Shown here: one piece after another, positions 46,230 through 55,469 of the stretch
Position numbering within the stretch: position 1 is the stretch's first letter
Layout: each line of letters opens with the position of its first letter
Assembly (NCBI RefSeq): GCF_002005465.1
Contig: NZ_CP014691.1
Span: forward strand, 2,824,001-2,888,000
DNA length: 64,000 nt
Reading direction: 5' to 3'
From: Neoasaia chiangmaiensis
Lineage (GTDB): Bacteria; Pseudomonadota; Alphaproteobacteria; Acetobacterales; Acetobacteraceae
The notes under the pieces: model-generated
What the model was told of the DNA's origin: nothing
Database searches by the model: none
The model's input: the letters and a program-made list of their open reading frames with translations, nothing else
Translations under genes and position numbers: made by a program

Positions 46230-47386
46230 GGCACGGGCGGGATCGCGGGTTGCGGCATCTCGTTTTCCGTCCAGTCGCCGGCCGCCCAGTCGGCACGCAA
46301 GCCTGCCGCCACCGCTGGAAGGTTGCTGGCGACGATGGCGGCGCGGATCGTGCGCATCAGGCGCTGATAATACGCAAGATTGTGCCACGTCAGCAGCATC
46401 GGGCCGAGGATTTCGTTGTTACGGAAAAGATGGTGCAGATAGGCCCGGCTGTGGCGCGTGCAGGCGAGGCAGTCGCAATGCGGGCTGATCGGCCGGTTGT
46501 CTTCCGCGTGACGGGCGTTGCGCATGTTCAGCGTTCCGCGCTCCGTGTAGGCGCGGGCGGTGCGTCCGGCACGGGTGGGCATGACGCAGTCGAACATGTC
46601 CACGCCACGCTCGACCGCGCCGAGCAGATCGTCCGGCGTGCCGACGCCCATCAGGTAGCGGGCATGCGTCCCGGGCAGGAGCGGTGTCGTGTAATCGAGC
46701 GTCGAGAACATCAGTTCCTGACCTTCGCCGACGGCCAGGCCGCCGATCGCGTAGCCTTCGAAACCGATATCGGTCAGCGCCCTGACCGAGCGTTCCCTCA
46801 GCTCGCGTTCCGTGCCGCCCTGAACGATGCCGAACTGTCCATAGCCCAGCCGCGGCACGAAGGCTTCGCGCGAGCGTGCGGCCCAGCGCATCGAAAGCTG
46901 CATCGATTGCTCGATGCGCTCCGGTGTGGCGGGCAGGGCGGGGCATTCGTCGAAGCACATGGTGATCGTGGCATCGAGCGCGTGCTGGATATCGGTGCTG
47001 ATTTCGGGCGTCAGTCGGTGTTTGCTACCATCGATATGCGAATTGAAGGTCACCCCGTCCTGGTCGAGCTTGCGCAGCGCGCCGAGGGACATGACCTGGA
47101 ACCCGCCGGAATCGGTCAGGATCGGCCCGGACCAGTCCATCATGCGGTGCAGCCCGCCCATCTTCCGCACGCGTTCCGCGCCCGGGCGCAGCATGAGGTG
47201 ATAGGTGTTGCCCAGCACGATTCCCGCGCCCGTCGAGCGTACAGCGTCCATCGTCATGGCTTTCACGGTGCCCGCCGTGCCGACCGGCATGAAGGTCGGC
47301 GTCGGCACGATGCCGTGGGCGGTGTGGAGATGACCCGCGCGGGCATTGCCGCAGGTCGCCTCGGTCATCCAGCGCATCGGGCTCAT
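46226..47386 (-). CDS. tgt: tRNA-guanine transglycosylase
   Basis: Exchanges G34 for preQ1 in GUN tRNAs. It has 386 residues. Substrate pocket [13 protein letters not shown] with the catalytic Asp, [21 protein letters not shown] and the second catalytic Asp region [13 protein letters not shown]. The zinc site is CDCLAC plus a distant His (TWHN). The start ATG overlaps the queA stop. Confidence 0.96.
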   Translation of the reverse strand: MSPMRWMTEATCGNARAGHLHTAHGIVPTPTFMPVGTAGTVKAMTMDAVRSTGAGIVLGNTYHLMLRPGAERVRKMGGLHRMMDWSGPILTDSGGFQVMSLGALRKLDQDGVTFNSHIDGSKHRLTPEISTDIQHALDATITMCFDECPALPATPERIEQSMQLSMRWAARSREAFVPRLGYGQFGIVQGGTERELRERSVRALTDIGFEGYAIGGLAVGEGQELMFSTLDYTTPLLPGTHARYLMGVGTPDDLLGAVERGVDMFDCVMPTRAGRTARAYTERGTLNMRNARHAEDNRPISPHCDCLACTRHSRAYLHHLFRNNEILGPMLLTWHNLAYYQRLMRTIRAAIVASNLPAVAAGLRADWAAGDWTENEMPQPAIPPVP

Positions 47387-48444
47387 GGGGCGCGTTCCAG
47401 CAAGCAGGCATCTCCGTAGGAATAGAAGCGGAAACCGTTCGATACGGCGTATTGGTAGGTTTCACGCATGGTCTGGGTGCCGGAGAAGGCGCAGACGAGC
47501 ATGAAAAGTGTCGAGCGCGGCAGATGGAAGTTGGTCATCAGCACATCGACCGCGCGGAAGCGGTAGCCGGGACGGATGAAGATATCCGTCTCACCGCGCC
47601 AGGGATGGACGATACCGTTTTTATCGGCGGCGCTTTCCAGCAGGCGCAGGCTGGTGGTGCCGACCGCGACGATCCTGCCGCCCCGCGCGCGCGTCTCGTT
47701 GATGGCGGCGGCGGTTTCCGCGTCGATCTCGCCCCACTCGGCATGCATCCGGTGCCTGTCGATGTCATCGTCGCGAACCGGCAGGAACGTGCCGGCGCCG
47801 ACATGCAATGTCAGGGTGCGGCGCGTGATGCCCGCCGCGTCCAGAGCGGTCAGGAGTTCAGGCGTGAAATGCAGCCCGGCCGTAGGGGCGGCAACGGCGC
47901 CTTTCTGGCGGGAGAAGATCGTGCGGTAATCGATATCGTCCTGTTCGGTCGGGCCGAAAGGCCGGCTGATATAAGGCGGCAGGGCCAATGCGCCGACGCG
48001 GAGCAGGAAGGCGTCGAAATCGCCGCCTGCAACGCTGAAGGCGAGGCGGACTGCACCGTCGCCCTCATTTTCCGTGACAGTCGCCGTGACGGGGTCTTCT
48101 CCGAAGGTCAGCGTGTCGCCAGCCTTGAGTTTACGTGCATTGCGCGCAAGCGCGTGCCACTCGCCATTCGGCAGGATGCGGTCGAGCGTAATGCCGATCC
48201 TGGCCGTTCCGCGATGGGCGGCGAGCTGCGCACGGATGACGGCCGTATCGTTCGCAATCAGCAGATCGCCCTTCCGCAGGAGGGTCGGCAGCGCGCGTAC
48301 GGCTGTCTCGGCCAATGGCGCCCCGGGCTGCACATGCAGCAGACGGGCGCTGTCGCGCGGTCGCGCCGGCGCAAGTGCGATATTTTCGGGCGGCAGGACG
48401 AAGTCGAACGCCGCCATGGCGGAAGGGGGGGCTGGCTGTGTCAT
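47383..48444 (-). CDS. queA: S-adenosylmethionine:tRNA ribosyltransferase-isomerase
   Basis: Adds the epoxycyclopentanediol moiety to preQ1-tRNA, between Tgt and QueG. It has 353 residues. [59 protein letters not shown] and [17 protein letters not shown] are the family blocks. The ATG at 48444 is used; an ATG nine codons later (MAAFDF) is also possible. First gene of the que operon, divergent from the beta-propeller gene. Confidence 0.95.
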   Translation of the reverse strand: MTQPAPPSAMAAFDFVLPPENIALAPARPRDSARLLHVQPGAPLAETAVRALPTLLRKGDLLIANDTAVIRAQLAAHRGTARIGITLDRILPNGEWHALARNARKLKAGDTLTFGEDPVTATVTENEGDGAVRLAFSVAGGDFDAFLLRVGALALPPYISRPFGPTEQDDIDYRTIFSRQKGAVAAPTAGLHFTPELLTALDAAGITRRTLTLHVGAGTFLPVRDDDIDRHRMHAEWGEIDAETAAAINETRARGGRIVAVGTTSLRLLESAADKNGIVHPWRGETDIFIRPGYRFRAVDVLMTNFHLPRSTLFMLVCAFSGTQTMRETYQYAVSNGFRFYSYGDACLLERAP

Positions 48445-48598
48445 GGGCGGGCGTTTCTTAAGGCATCGGGCATGCGCATGGCCAGTGAAGAAGCGCATAA
48501 GCGTGAAAAACCGATGCCAGTCACATTTTGTTTAATTGCCAAGTCCGGACACGCGCGGCCTTTCAAACGGAAGCGAAACAAGTCACGAGTGTTGTCCA

Positions 48599-49747
48599 AT
48601 GCGTTTGTCCCTGCGATCCGTTCTTCTCCTGTCCGCTTTTCTTGCCGGTGGGGTTGCACGGGCGGACACGGTCGTCTCCGCCAACGACGCGCATTCGATC
48701 TTGAAGGATGGCAAGCAGGTGCTGCCATCGCCGCTCGAACCGGACACGCTTTCGGTTCTCGCCGCCGGGAAAGATGGCGTGTGGCGAGTGACAGGCAGCG
48801 GGAATGTGCCTGCCAGCGTTGTCGGACCGCCGACCGGGCTACTGGTCTTGCCGGGAGGCAAGACGGCGTTTGTTGCTTCGGCGACGACGGCCGATGTCGC
48901 GGAAGGCAAGATCGTGCCCGACGATCGGCTGAGCGTCGTCGATCTGAGCGGTCCTGTGCCGCACGTCGTCCAGACGGTGCATGCCGCGAAGGGCGTGACC
49001 ACCATGCGGCTGACCCCGGACGGCAAGCATGTGCTGACGGCGAACGGCGTATCCAGCACGCTATGCTGGTTCCGATGGGATGGGCATCACCTGTCGGACA
49101 GGCAGGTCATCACACTGCCCACGCCGGGCGGCTTCACGGCGGGTGTTGCGATCCTGCCAGACGGCCGGCACGCGCTCGTGAGCCTCTGGAAAGGCGACAA
49201 GGTGTTCGGTCTGTCGCTCGACGGCGACAGGGTCAATGTCGATCCCGATCCGCTTCTGCTCGCACCCGGCGCATGGACCATTCGCCTGACGCCCGATGCG
49301 CATTATGCCGCCATCAACGTGCTGGGGCATGGCGAAGGCAAGCCGGGCGAGATCGCAATGGTGGATGCCTCGTCCTGGCCTTTGAAAATCGTGCAACGCG
49401 TGCCGGTGCCGAATGCGCCGGAGGGCATGGACATTTCGCCCGACGGACGTTTCCTTGCGGTTGTCTCGCAAAACGGTTCGGCAATGCCGCCGACCTCGCC
49501 GCTTTATCATCCGCGTGGAATCGTTACCGTGTTCGGATTGTCGGACGGTCGTCTGACGCAACTGGCGCAGGCGCCCGGCACGCTCTGGCCGCAGGGGCTG
49601 ATCTTCTCGCCGGATGGTCGAAGCGTCCTGGTGCAAGGGGTGATGGATCGCACCTTGCGGACGCTGTCGTGGGATGGAACCCATCTAAAGGTCGTGGGCG
49701 ACGCACCGCTGCCGGGTGGTGGCGCAAATATCGAGCGGCAACGCTGA
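48599..49747 (+). CDS. Exported beta-propeller (YncE-like) protein
   Basis: 382 residues with a signal peptide (LRSVLLLSAFLAGGVARA). Repeated blade motifs LTPDGKHVLTANG, ILPDGRHALVSLW, LTPDAHYAAINVL, ISPDGRFLAVVSQ and FSPDGRSVLVQGV mark a beta-propeller. Relatives include YncE and lactonase-like propellers; catalytic residues cannot be assigned. Probably periplasmic, function unknown. Confidence 0.82.
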   Translation: MRLSLRSVLLLSAFLAGGVARADTVVSANDAHSILKDGKQVLPSPLEPDTLSVLAAGKDGVWRVTGSGNVPASVVGPPTGLLVLPGGKTAFVASATTADVAEGKIVPDDRLSVVDLSGPVPHVVQTVHAAKGVTTMRLTPDGKHVLTANGVSSTLCWFRWDGHHLSDRQVITLPTPGGFTAGVAILPDGRHALVSLWKGDKVFGLSLDGDRVNVDPDPLLLAPGAWTIRLTPDAHYAAINVLGHGEGKPGEIAMVDASSWPLKIVQRVPVPNAPEGMDISPDGRFLAVVSQNGSAMPPTSPLYHPRGIVTVFGLSDGRLTQLAQAPGTLWPQGLIFSPDGRSVLVQGVMDRTLRTLSWDGTHLKVVGDAPLPGGGANIERQR

Positions 49748-49810
49748 CAGATCCGGCGCTTGCCTCTATCCTGCCGGGGCCAAGCGTAATTCGAGTGAGG
49801 AGTTAACGAG

Positions 49811-50038
49811 ATGTCCTATGCCGCTCTGGATGCAGCGCGCGTCGCCAAGGCTGCCAAATCGGCCCTGACTGCCCTGGAACAGACTGCCGAGAAAACCGAG
49901 GCGCATCAGCGCAAGACCGTGATGGTCGAGCGTATCCATGCGCTGGCCGGCGCCGCGGCCGATACCAATCAGCAGCCCGGCGGTGGCCTGGTGACGCTGA
50001 CGTCGGAAGAATTCTGGTTGATCAGCCGCAACTGGTAA
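49811..50038 (+). CDS. Hypothetical 75-residue helical protein
   Basis: Not recognised. Ala-rich N-terminal helix (ALDAARVAKAAKSALTALEQ), then HQRKTVMVERIHALAG, ending LTSEEFWLISRNW. GAGGAG at good spacing before the ATG and a strong hairpin after the stop support a real, separately terminated gene. No signal peptide or membrane segment; cytosolic. Confidence 0.8.
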   Translation: MSYAALDAARVAKAAKSALTALEQTAEKTEAHQRKTVMVERIHALAGAAADTNQQPGGGLVTLTSEEFWLISRNW

Positions 50039-50048
50039 TTCGATCGGA

Positions 50049-50076
50049 AACGGGCAGGGCCTTGGTCCTGCCCGTT
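50049..50076. terminator. Hairpin between the 75-residue gene and the porin
   Basis: AACGGGCAGG / CCTGCCCGTT, a perfect 10-bp stem with an 8-base loop, 10 bases after one stop and 13 bases before the convergent porin stop. Probably a bidirectional terminator. Confidence 0.8.
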
Positions 50077-50089
50077 GTATTCTGCGCGG

Positions 50090-51718
50090 TCAGAAAAAGA
50101 TGGCAGCGCCGGCCGAGACCGTATTGTCGCTGTTATGATCGGGGCCGTGAGCCGCCGAACGTGTGTGGGCGTATTCCGCCATGAGTGTCAGCCAGTCGGT
50201 CAGGGTGAAATAGGCCGCACCCACTTCCGACTCGTTGCGGCGCACCATCAACGGAATGCTTTCGCCGGGTGCCTGATAAAGATTGCTGACGCCGTAGCTG
50301 CCGACCACCTTCAGGCGCGGGAATATCTTGTACGCAGCCTGCACATAGTAGCCTTCGGAATCGCGTTTGCGTCCCGACTGGCTCAAGCCGTCGAAAAACA
50401 GGCCGGTCGTGCCCAGGCCGCTGCCATAGTAGTAATAGGCCACGCCTTCCAGCCGCCCATAGGTCAGTTTCGTGCCGATATCGCCAGCGACCGCTGTCGT
50501 GCTGCGGCTGCTCTGGCTGGCGATGGCGGCGCCAAGCAGATGCTGCTGGTGCTCGACAAGGAAGCTTGACCAGATACGTCCCTTCAGACTGCCGACGTCG
50601 AAATCATAGGTAACCTTGCCCTGGACCATCGGCGAACTGTGCTGGACATTGGTGGCTGAGTATCCGCTGCCCGCGAAATTGAATTCGTCGAGCGGCTGGA
50701 AAATGCCGATCGTGCCCTGAAGGCCGTGATACACCGGCGATGCGTAGGAGATCTGCGGAATCCAGTCGGCATAGACATAGCCGACGCCGATGCGGCCCAG
50801 CGAGGTATTGGCCGGATTGGCGTTGCTGCCGGTCGAGCCGACGCTCAGCAATGTGGCATCGTTCAGGATTGCGTCGCCGCCGAACAGGCCGAGATCGCGA
50901 CCGACCTTGAACGTGCCGATGTCCTTGTTGCCCACCGTGGCGAAGACCTGACGCACATCGAGGCCGGCCGTGCCCAGACCGACCGCGCTGCCACCGCTAT
51001 TGGCGTTGAAGGCGCCCGGGTTGTTGTTGTCGAGGCCAGGGTAGAAGCCGAAATTCGCCGAAAGGTCGAGGCCGTCCTGCGTCGTGGAGAGCTTGACGAG
51101 CAGGCCTGCCGGCAGCAGGCCGTTGCGCACGCTCGATGTATCGAAGCCGCTGGCGCCCGTGGAGACGCCGCCTGCGACCGGCGTGCCGCCGCCCGGACTG
51201 TTGAACGTGTAGAAGCCGTTGACGAAGCCGGAGAAGTTGATGTCGATCTGCCCGGCCTTGATCGTGATGCCCTTGCCGGGAACATATTTGGCCACGCGCA
51301 CGACGCTGTCGCTGTTCATGGCTGAGCGTGTGGAAAGCAGCGCCTGCCGGGCATCCTGCGCGCTGGCCTGCGCACGTGCGGCGGCATCCTGCGCCTGCGC
51401 CAGCAAGCTCAGCGAGTCGGGCGGGGGCGGAGCGTATGGCCGCCGGCTTTCGCCCGGCTGAATGCGGGCCGTTGTCTCGGCGGCGGAACCGCGTCGCGCC
51501 GCTGCCGTGCGTGTGCGCGGCGTGACGGGGTGTGCGTGATGGAGGTGCTTGGCAAGAAGGCCGTCATATTCGGTCTGTGTCAGGCTGCCCTTGGCACGAA
51601 GGATATCCAGAAGATCTGTGTAATCGTCAGCATGGGCCAAGTGGGAATGAAGCAGGAAACCCGAACCCATTGCGACTGCGAACATGAGGCGCGGGCGCTG
51701 CCTTTTAGACCGTGGCAT
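50090..51718 (-). CDS. Outer-membrane porin
   Basis: 542 residues. After the signal peptide (ends LHSHLAHA) comes a short SHOCT-like helix (YTDLLDILRAKGSLTQTEYD), a Pro/Arg-rich linker and an Ala/Gln coiled coil (LAQAQDAAARAQASAQDARQ). From about residue 145 there is a beta-barrel with alternating strands (GQIDINFSGFVNGFYTF) ending in the outer-membrane Phe (AGAAIFF). Resembles the phosphate-selective/general porins of acetic acid bacteria; selectivity unknown. The coiled coil may span the periplasm toward peptidoglycan. Confidence 0.88.
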   Translation of the reverse strand: MPRSKRQRPRLMFAVAMGSGFLLHSHLAHADDYTDLLDILRAKGSLTQTEYDGLLAKHLHHAHPVTPRTRTAAARRGSAAETTARIQPGESRRPYAPPPPDSLSLLAQAQDAAARAQASAQDARQALLSTRSAMNSDSVVRVAKYVPGKGITIKAGQIDINFSGFVNGFYTFNSPGGGTPVAGGVSTGASGFDTSSVRNGLLPAGLLVKLSTTQDGLDLSANFGFYPGLDNNNPGAFNANSGGSAVGLGTAGLDVRQVFATVGNKDIGTFKVGRDLGLFGGDAILNDATLLSVGSTGSNANPANTSLGRIGVGYVYADWIPQISYASPVYHGLQGTIGIFQPLDEFNFAGSGYSATNVQHSSPMVQGKVTYDFDVGSLKGRIWSSFLVEHQQHLLGAAIASQSSRSTTAVAGDIGTKLTYGRLEGVAYYYYGSGLGTTGLFFDGLSQSGRKRDSEGYYVQAAYKIFPRLKVVGSYGVSNLYQAPGESIPLMVRRNESEVGAAYFTLTDWLTLMAEYAHTRSAAHGPDHNSDNTVSAGAAIFF

Positions 51719-51878
51719 TATTAATCACCGTTAGAAATAATGTTTTCGCAGCCATCTGATCGAGAGGTCGCCGAGAGCGAAAACTTCTTGGTCCGGTTTT
51801 AACAAATGCCTGAGGAATGAATCATACCGTTTGCGTTACAGTCATTACAACTTCGACACATTGCAGGAGGCCGGGTTG

Positions 51879-52271
51879 TCAGCCCTGATACGATGCGATC
51901 TCGATCAGGTTTCCGTCAGGGTCATGGATATAGACCGACGTCATCGGACCTAGTGCGCCGAGACGCGCCACCGGGCCTTCCACGATCGCCACGCCGCATT
52001 TCTCCAGATGTCGGATGACGTTTTCGCTGTCGATAGCGGTTGTGAAGCACAGGTCGCTGGCGCCGGGCGTTGCGGACTCCGCGGTCGTCCATCCGTCCGA
52101 ACCACTGGGGCGGAGGTTGATCTTCTGTCCACCGAAGCTCAATGCCACGCGGTTGTTACGACCGTACTCCTCGATTTCCATGCCGAGCACGCGTTGATAC
52201 CAGGAAGCCGAGATCGCACGGTCGCGGACGGTCAAAACGATATGATCGAGACGATCGACGGTGAAGCGCAT
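51879..52271 (-). CDS. VOC-family (glyoxalase-like) protein
   Basis: 130 residues, a single vicinal-oxygen-chelate unit pair: VDRLDHIVLTVRDRAISASW at the start (metal His10) and VYIHDPDGNLIEIASY at the end (metal Glu). ALSFGGQKINLRPSG is typical of the virulence-protein/VOC subfamily. May be a dioxygenase, isomerase or thiol transferase; the substrate is not apparent. Confidence 0.88.
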   Translation of the reverse strand: MRFTVDRLDHIVLTVRDRAISASWYQRVLGMEIEEYGRNNRVALSFGGQKINLRPSGSDGWTTAESATPGASDLCFTTAIDSENVIRHLEKCGVAIVEGPVARLGALGPMTSVYIHDPDGNLIEIASYQG

Positions 52272-52358
52272 GCCTGGCCTGCCCTATGGTTCTCAGTTGA
52301 CGTGAGTATAGGACGAGAATTCAACTTGACCATGGGGCTTGCGCACGCGGGCGTGGCG

Positions 52359-52946
52359 TCAGGTTGCTGGCGAGGTCACAGGTTCGAACGAGAGTTCCGA
52401 GGCCGTTACGACGCGTGCAAGGCGCGGGAAGACATGCTCGATCGTCATGCGATGCAGATTGGCATCGGCGCTTGTGCACGCGTCTTCCGGCACGACGATG
52501 TCATAGCCCAGTTCCCAGGCGTGTCGCAGTGTCGATTCCACACCAAAATTGGTTGCGATGCCGCCCAGCACGATCGTCCTGATCCCGCGACGACGCAACT
52601 GGAGGTCCAGGTCGGTGCCGGTGAAGGCGCCCCATTGCCGTTTGTAGACGACGAGGTCGCCCTCCTGCCGCAGGTCCGATACCAGATCCGACCAGCCGGC
52701 GGGCAGCCCACCTTCCGGAAGCGGGAGCCGCGCATCGACATTATGCGATGGCGCATCGGCAAAATCGCTCGCAAATCCGACATGGACCAGCACGACCTTG
52801 ACGCCGCTGGCGCGTGCCTTTTCCGCCAGCGCGCGACCGGTTGCGACCGTGGTCTGGCCGTCGCGCGGGGAGAGGTTCATGTTGACGATGCCATCCTGAA
52901 GGTCGATCAGCACCAGGGCCGTGGATGTCGGGTCAAGATTTAGCAT
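52359..52946 (-). CDS. Isochorismatase-family cysteine hydrolase
   Basis: 195 residues. Triad: Asp in ALVLIDLQDGIVN, Lys in DLVVYKRQWGAFTG; the Cys position after the cis-peptide is in GIATNFGVESTLRHAWELGY, where Asn replaces the usual nucleophilic Cys (family: G(V/I)xTxxCVexTaR). Without that Cys it may act like true isochorismatases, which are water-dependent. The ATG at 52946 is 18 bases from the divergent TetR start, so the TetR protein probably controls it. Confidence 0.85.
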   Translation of the reverse strand: MLNLDPTSTALVLIDLQDGIVNMNLSPRDGQTTVATGRALAEKARASGVKVVLVHVGFASDFADAPSHNVDARLPLPEGGLPAGWSDLVSDLRQEGDLVVYKRQWGAFTGTDLDLQLRRRGIRTIVLGGIATNFGVESTLRHAWELGYDIVVPEDACTSADANLHRMTIEHVFPRLARVVTASELSFEPVTSPAT

Positions 52947-52964
52947 GGGGATCGTGCTTTTCGA

Positions 52965-53579
52965 ATGATGAGAGATCAGGACGGTTATGCGAGGATATCC
53001 TCGCATAAGTCAAGCGCCGTCACGCCCAAACGCCAGCGCGGTGTTGATCGTGTGGAGAAAATCCTGACGGCAGCGGCGGAGATTTTCGCCGAATCCGGCT
53101 ACGAGGCGACGACGATGAGTGCCATCGCCGTGCGGTCGTCCACGGCAGTCGGCTCGCTCTATCGCTTTTTTCCCGACAAGAAGGCATTGGCGATCGAAGT
53201 GCTGGAACGCTTTGCAGTGGCTCAGCGTGAACGGCTCGACGCGCTTTGCATGCGGGACGACACACGCGATCCCGCTGGCCTGGCTGATGCGCTGCTGGCC
53301 GATGCCTTTCAGCCTGACCGGCTCCGTCAGGCTGCAAGCATGCTGATCGACATCCGTGACGATGCCAGTAGCTACCGGGCCGCGTTCCAGGCGGAATTCT
53401 GCGCACATCTGGCGCCACTGTTATGCCGTGTAGCGTCGCTCGGTGAGGAGACGGCGCGATACCGCGCCGTCATGGTGCTGCATTTGATGAAACTGGCGCA
53501 TCCATTCTCCCAGCGCACCGATGGGCAGAGGGTGAGCGAGGAACTGCGGCGTGCGCTACGCCGCGTCATTGCGCCATAA
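52965..53579 (+). CDS. TetR-family regulator divergent from the hydrolase
   Basis: 204 residues. The HTH lies at about 33-75: ILTAAAEIFAESGYEATTMS, AIAVRSSTAVGSLYRFFPDK. The C-terminal domain fits the TetR_C_17-like group (QAASMLIDIRDDASSYRAAF). The first 30 residues before the HTH are encoded by DNA that includes a perfect 24-bp palindrome, so either the gene carries its operator in its own first codons or the real start is further in. No better start codon is seen before the HTH. Confidence 0.85.
   Translation: MMRDQDGYARISSHKSSAVTPKRQRGVDRVEKILTAAAEIFAESGYEATTMSAIAVRSSTAVGSLYRFFPDKKALAIEVLERFAVAQRERLDALCMRDDTRDPAGLADALLADAFQPDRLRQAASMLIDIRDDASSYRAAFQAEFCAHLAPLLCRVASLGEETARYRAVMVLHLMKLAHPFSQRTDGQRVSEELRRALRRVIAP
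52985..53008. promoter_or_regulatory. Perfect 24-bp palindrome, probable TetR operator
   Basis: TTATGCGAGGAT joined directly to its exact complement. It is 39 bases upstream of the hydrolase start, where its promoter should lie, and inside codons 7-15 of the divergent TetR gene. Confidence 0.75.
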
Positions 53580-53582
53580 GGG

Positions 53583-54122
53583 TCAGTTCTTGTCGCCGCC
53601 AGGTGGCCGTTTGCGGAACGCATCCAGACTGACGACCTGTGCGTCCTCGTGCGGCGCGGGAGGCTTGACCGGTTCGATATCCTCGGTTGTTTCCTCGGTT
53701 TCGATTTCGAAATCCTCTTCCGGTTCATCGGTGCTGAATCGTAGTGCCATGCGCACATGAGGATCGGCAAAGGCCGTGATCGCTGCGACCGGGATTACCA
53801 GCATGCTGCCGATGCCGCCGAACGAGAGGCCGACGGACACGATGCCCGTTTCACGGTTCACCTTCAGGTCCCAGAACTGATGCTGGAGCACGATGGTCAT
53901 GTCGTGCGGATATTGGGCGCGCAGTCGAGCCGGGATGTCGACGCCGGGAAAATTGGTCAGGAATGTCAGGTAAAAGTGATGATCGCCCGGCAGGCCTTCC
54001 ACTGCGGCGTGCTCGAGCGCGCGCAGCATGACCTCGCGATACGCATCTTCCACCCAGTCGTCGTAGGGCAACAGGCTCTCGGGCAGATCGCCGTCAATAC
54101 CGTTGTCGTGATCGTCGCTCAT
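53583..54122 (-). CDS. sspB: SspB, ClpXP adaptor for ssrA-tagged proteins
   Basis: 179 residues of the alphaproteobacterial SspB family. The peptide-binding domain (LLPYDDWVEDAYREVMLRAL, HHFYLTFLTNFPGVDIPARL, LSFGGIGSMLVIPVAAITAF) spans 15-130. An acidic linker (EPEEDFEIETEETTEDIEP) follows, then a C-terminal ClpX-binding tail (VVSLDAFRKRP). It tethers tmRNA-tagged proteins to ClpXP. The tmRNA gene starts about 70 bases beyond its start codon on the same strand. Confidence 0.94.
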   Translation of the reverse strand: MSDDHDNGIDGDLPESLLPYDDWVEDAYREVMLRALEHAAVEGLPGDHHFYLTFLTNFPGVDIPARLRAQYPHDMTIVLQHQFWDLKVNRETGIVSVGLSFGGIGSMLVIPVAAITAFADPHVRMALRFSTDEPEEDFEIETEETTEDIEPVKPPAPHEDAQVVSLDAFRKRPPGGDKN

Positions 54123-54190
54123 CTTACCTGGTCCGTCGTATGAAAATCAGTCGCGCAGGGATGCGACAGATCGGACGTCATGGCAAGTGT

Positions 54191-54475
54191 GGGAGGGCTT
54201 CTGTTGCCCGGTGCCCTCCCGAACCGCGCTTACCGCTTATGCAGCGGCAGCGAGCACCTTCGTGTTATCGTTGGCACTTGTGATTTAGCCCGATAACGGC
54301 GGTACAATGCCGGGCAAAAGATAAGTCTTTACCACGCGTGTCGAGCCTGTTTCGTCCCCATGCTCGCCGCCCGAGGGTTGAAGCGAGAATTTGGTGGAGA
54401 CGCCGGGCACTGCCCCCGGGTCCACAACGATTATTCCACTTACCGTTTATCGCCATAGCCAAGCGCCGAGGCGCT
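54191..54475 (-). ncRNA. ssrA: Two-piece (circularly permuted) tmRNA
   Basis: Read on the minus strand, the acceptor piece comes first and ends ...GGCGTCTCCACCA at 54392, with T arm GGACCCGGGGGCAGTGCCC. After a roughly 32-base spacer the coding piece starts GGGGACGAAACAGGCTCGAC at 54359. The tag frame starts at GCC (54275) and stops at TAA (54237): ANDNTKVLAAAA, giving A-ANDNTKVLAAAA with the charged Ala. A GGGAGGGC/GCCCTCCC stem closes the coding piece near 54191. The upstream limit of the acceptor piece is approximate. The permuted order is the alphaproteobacterial form. Confidence 0.92.
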
Positions 54476-54553
54476 CCGGCATCACGGGATATAGTGGAGG
54501 ATCAGGCCGTCGGCAAGGTGGTCAAAACAATCGTGGGATGCTAAGCGCGGGGC

Positions 54554-55462
54554 ATGCCTTTGACTGACGAACAACGCGCCGAAATCGAGGCCCAACGCCT
54601 TGCCCCCGCAACGACGAACCGCCCGACGGTGCCGGCGCTGGAGGCGTTGCTGTTCAAGCCGTTCGAGTTGCTCGATCATGGCTTCGTCCGGGTCGTCGAC
54701 TATATGGGCGACGACAGCGCGGTGGTGCAGGCGGCACGCGTTTCCTACGGGCGCGGCACGAAGAAGGTATCGGAAGATACGGGCCTGATCCGGTATCTGA
54801 TGCGGCATCGTCATTCGACGCCTTTCGAGATGTGTGAGATCAAATTCCACGTCAAACTGCCTGTCTTCGTGGCGCGGCAGTGGATTCGCCACCGCATGGC
54901 GAACGTGAACGAATACTCCGCGCGCTACTCGATTCTCGACCGGGAATTCTACCTGCCGTCGCTCGATCAGGTCTCCGCCCAGAGCAAGTCCAATCGTCAG
55001 GGGCGGGCGGCGTCGCTGTCACCGGAGCGGGCTGCCCATGTGCTTGATCTGCTGCGCCAGGATGCGTCGCGCTGTTACGATCACTACGAGGAGATGCTCG
55101 ATCCGGACGGCGTGGGCCTGGCGCGGGAACTCGCACGTATGAACCTGACGCTTAACACCTATACCCAGTGGTATTGGAAAGCGGATCTGCACAATCTGCT
55201 ACACTTTCTCAGCCTTCGGGCGGACCCGCATGCGCAGTATGAAATCCGTGTCTACGCCGAAGCGATGATCGATATTCTGCGTGCATGGGTTCCGATCACC
55301 TGTGCTGCGTTCGAGGAATATCGTCTTGGCGCTTTCACGTTCTCCGCTGGCATGTTGGCCGTACTGCGACGGCAACTGGCTGGAGAGACCGTCGATCAGA
55401 CCAACTCCGGCCTGAGCCGACGGGAATGGGATGAAATGCAGGCTGTCCTGCAATCGACCTGA
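54554..55462 (+). CDS. thyX: FAD-dependent thymidylate synthase
   Basis: Makes dTMP from dUMP with methylene-THF, FAD and NADPH. It has 302 residues. The ThyX motif [11 protein letters not shown] (RHRx7S) is at 112-122, preceded by [27 protein letters not shown] with [13 protein letters not shown] complete the fold. The first 30 residues are an extension typical of alphaproteobacterial ThyX. It starts about 80 bases from the upstream end of the tmRNA gene, divergently. Confidence 0.95.
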   Translation: MPLTDEQRAEIEAQRLAPATTNRPTVPALEALLFKPFELLDHGFVRVVDYMGDDSAVVQAARVSYGRGTKKVSEDTGLIRYLMRHRHSTPFEMCEIKFHVKLPVFVARQWIRHRMANVNEYSARYSILDREFYLPSLDQVSAQSKSNRQGRAASLSPERAAHVLDLLRQDASRCYDHYEEMLDPDGVGLARELARMNLTLNTYTQWYWKADLHNLLHFLSLRADPHAQYEIRVYAEAMIDILRAWVPITCAAFEEYRLGAFTFSAGMLAVLRRQLAGETVDQTNSGLSRREWDEMQAVLQST

Positions 55463-55469
55463 TGACCAG

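Noticed and set aside
47452-49806. 784-codon plus-strand frame spanning queA antisense and the beta-propeller gene
   Set aside because: It crosses two unrelated genes in shadow frames and its product is Arg/Gly/Ala-rich nonsense; queA and the propeller both have clear family motifs.
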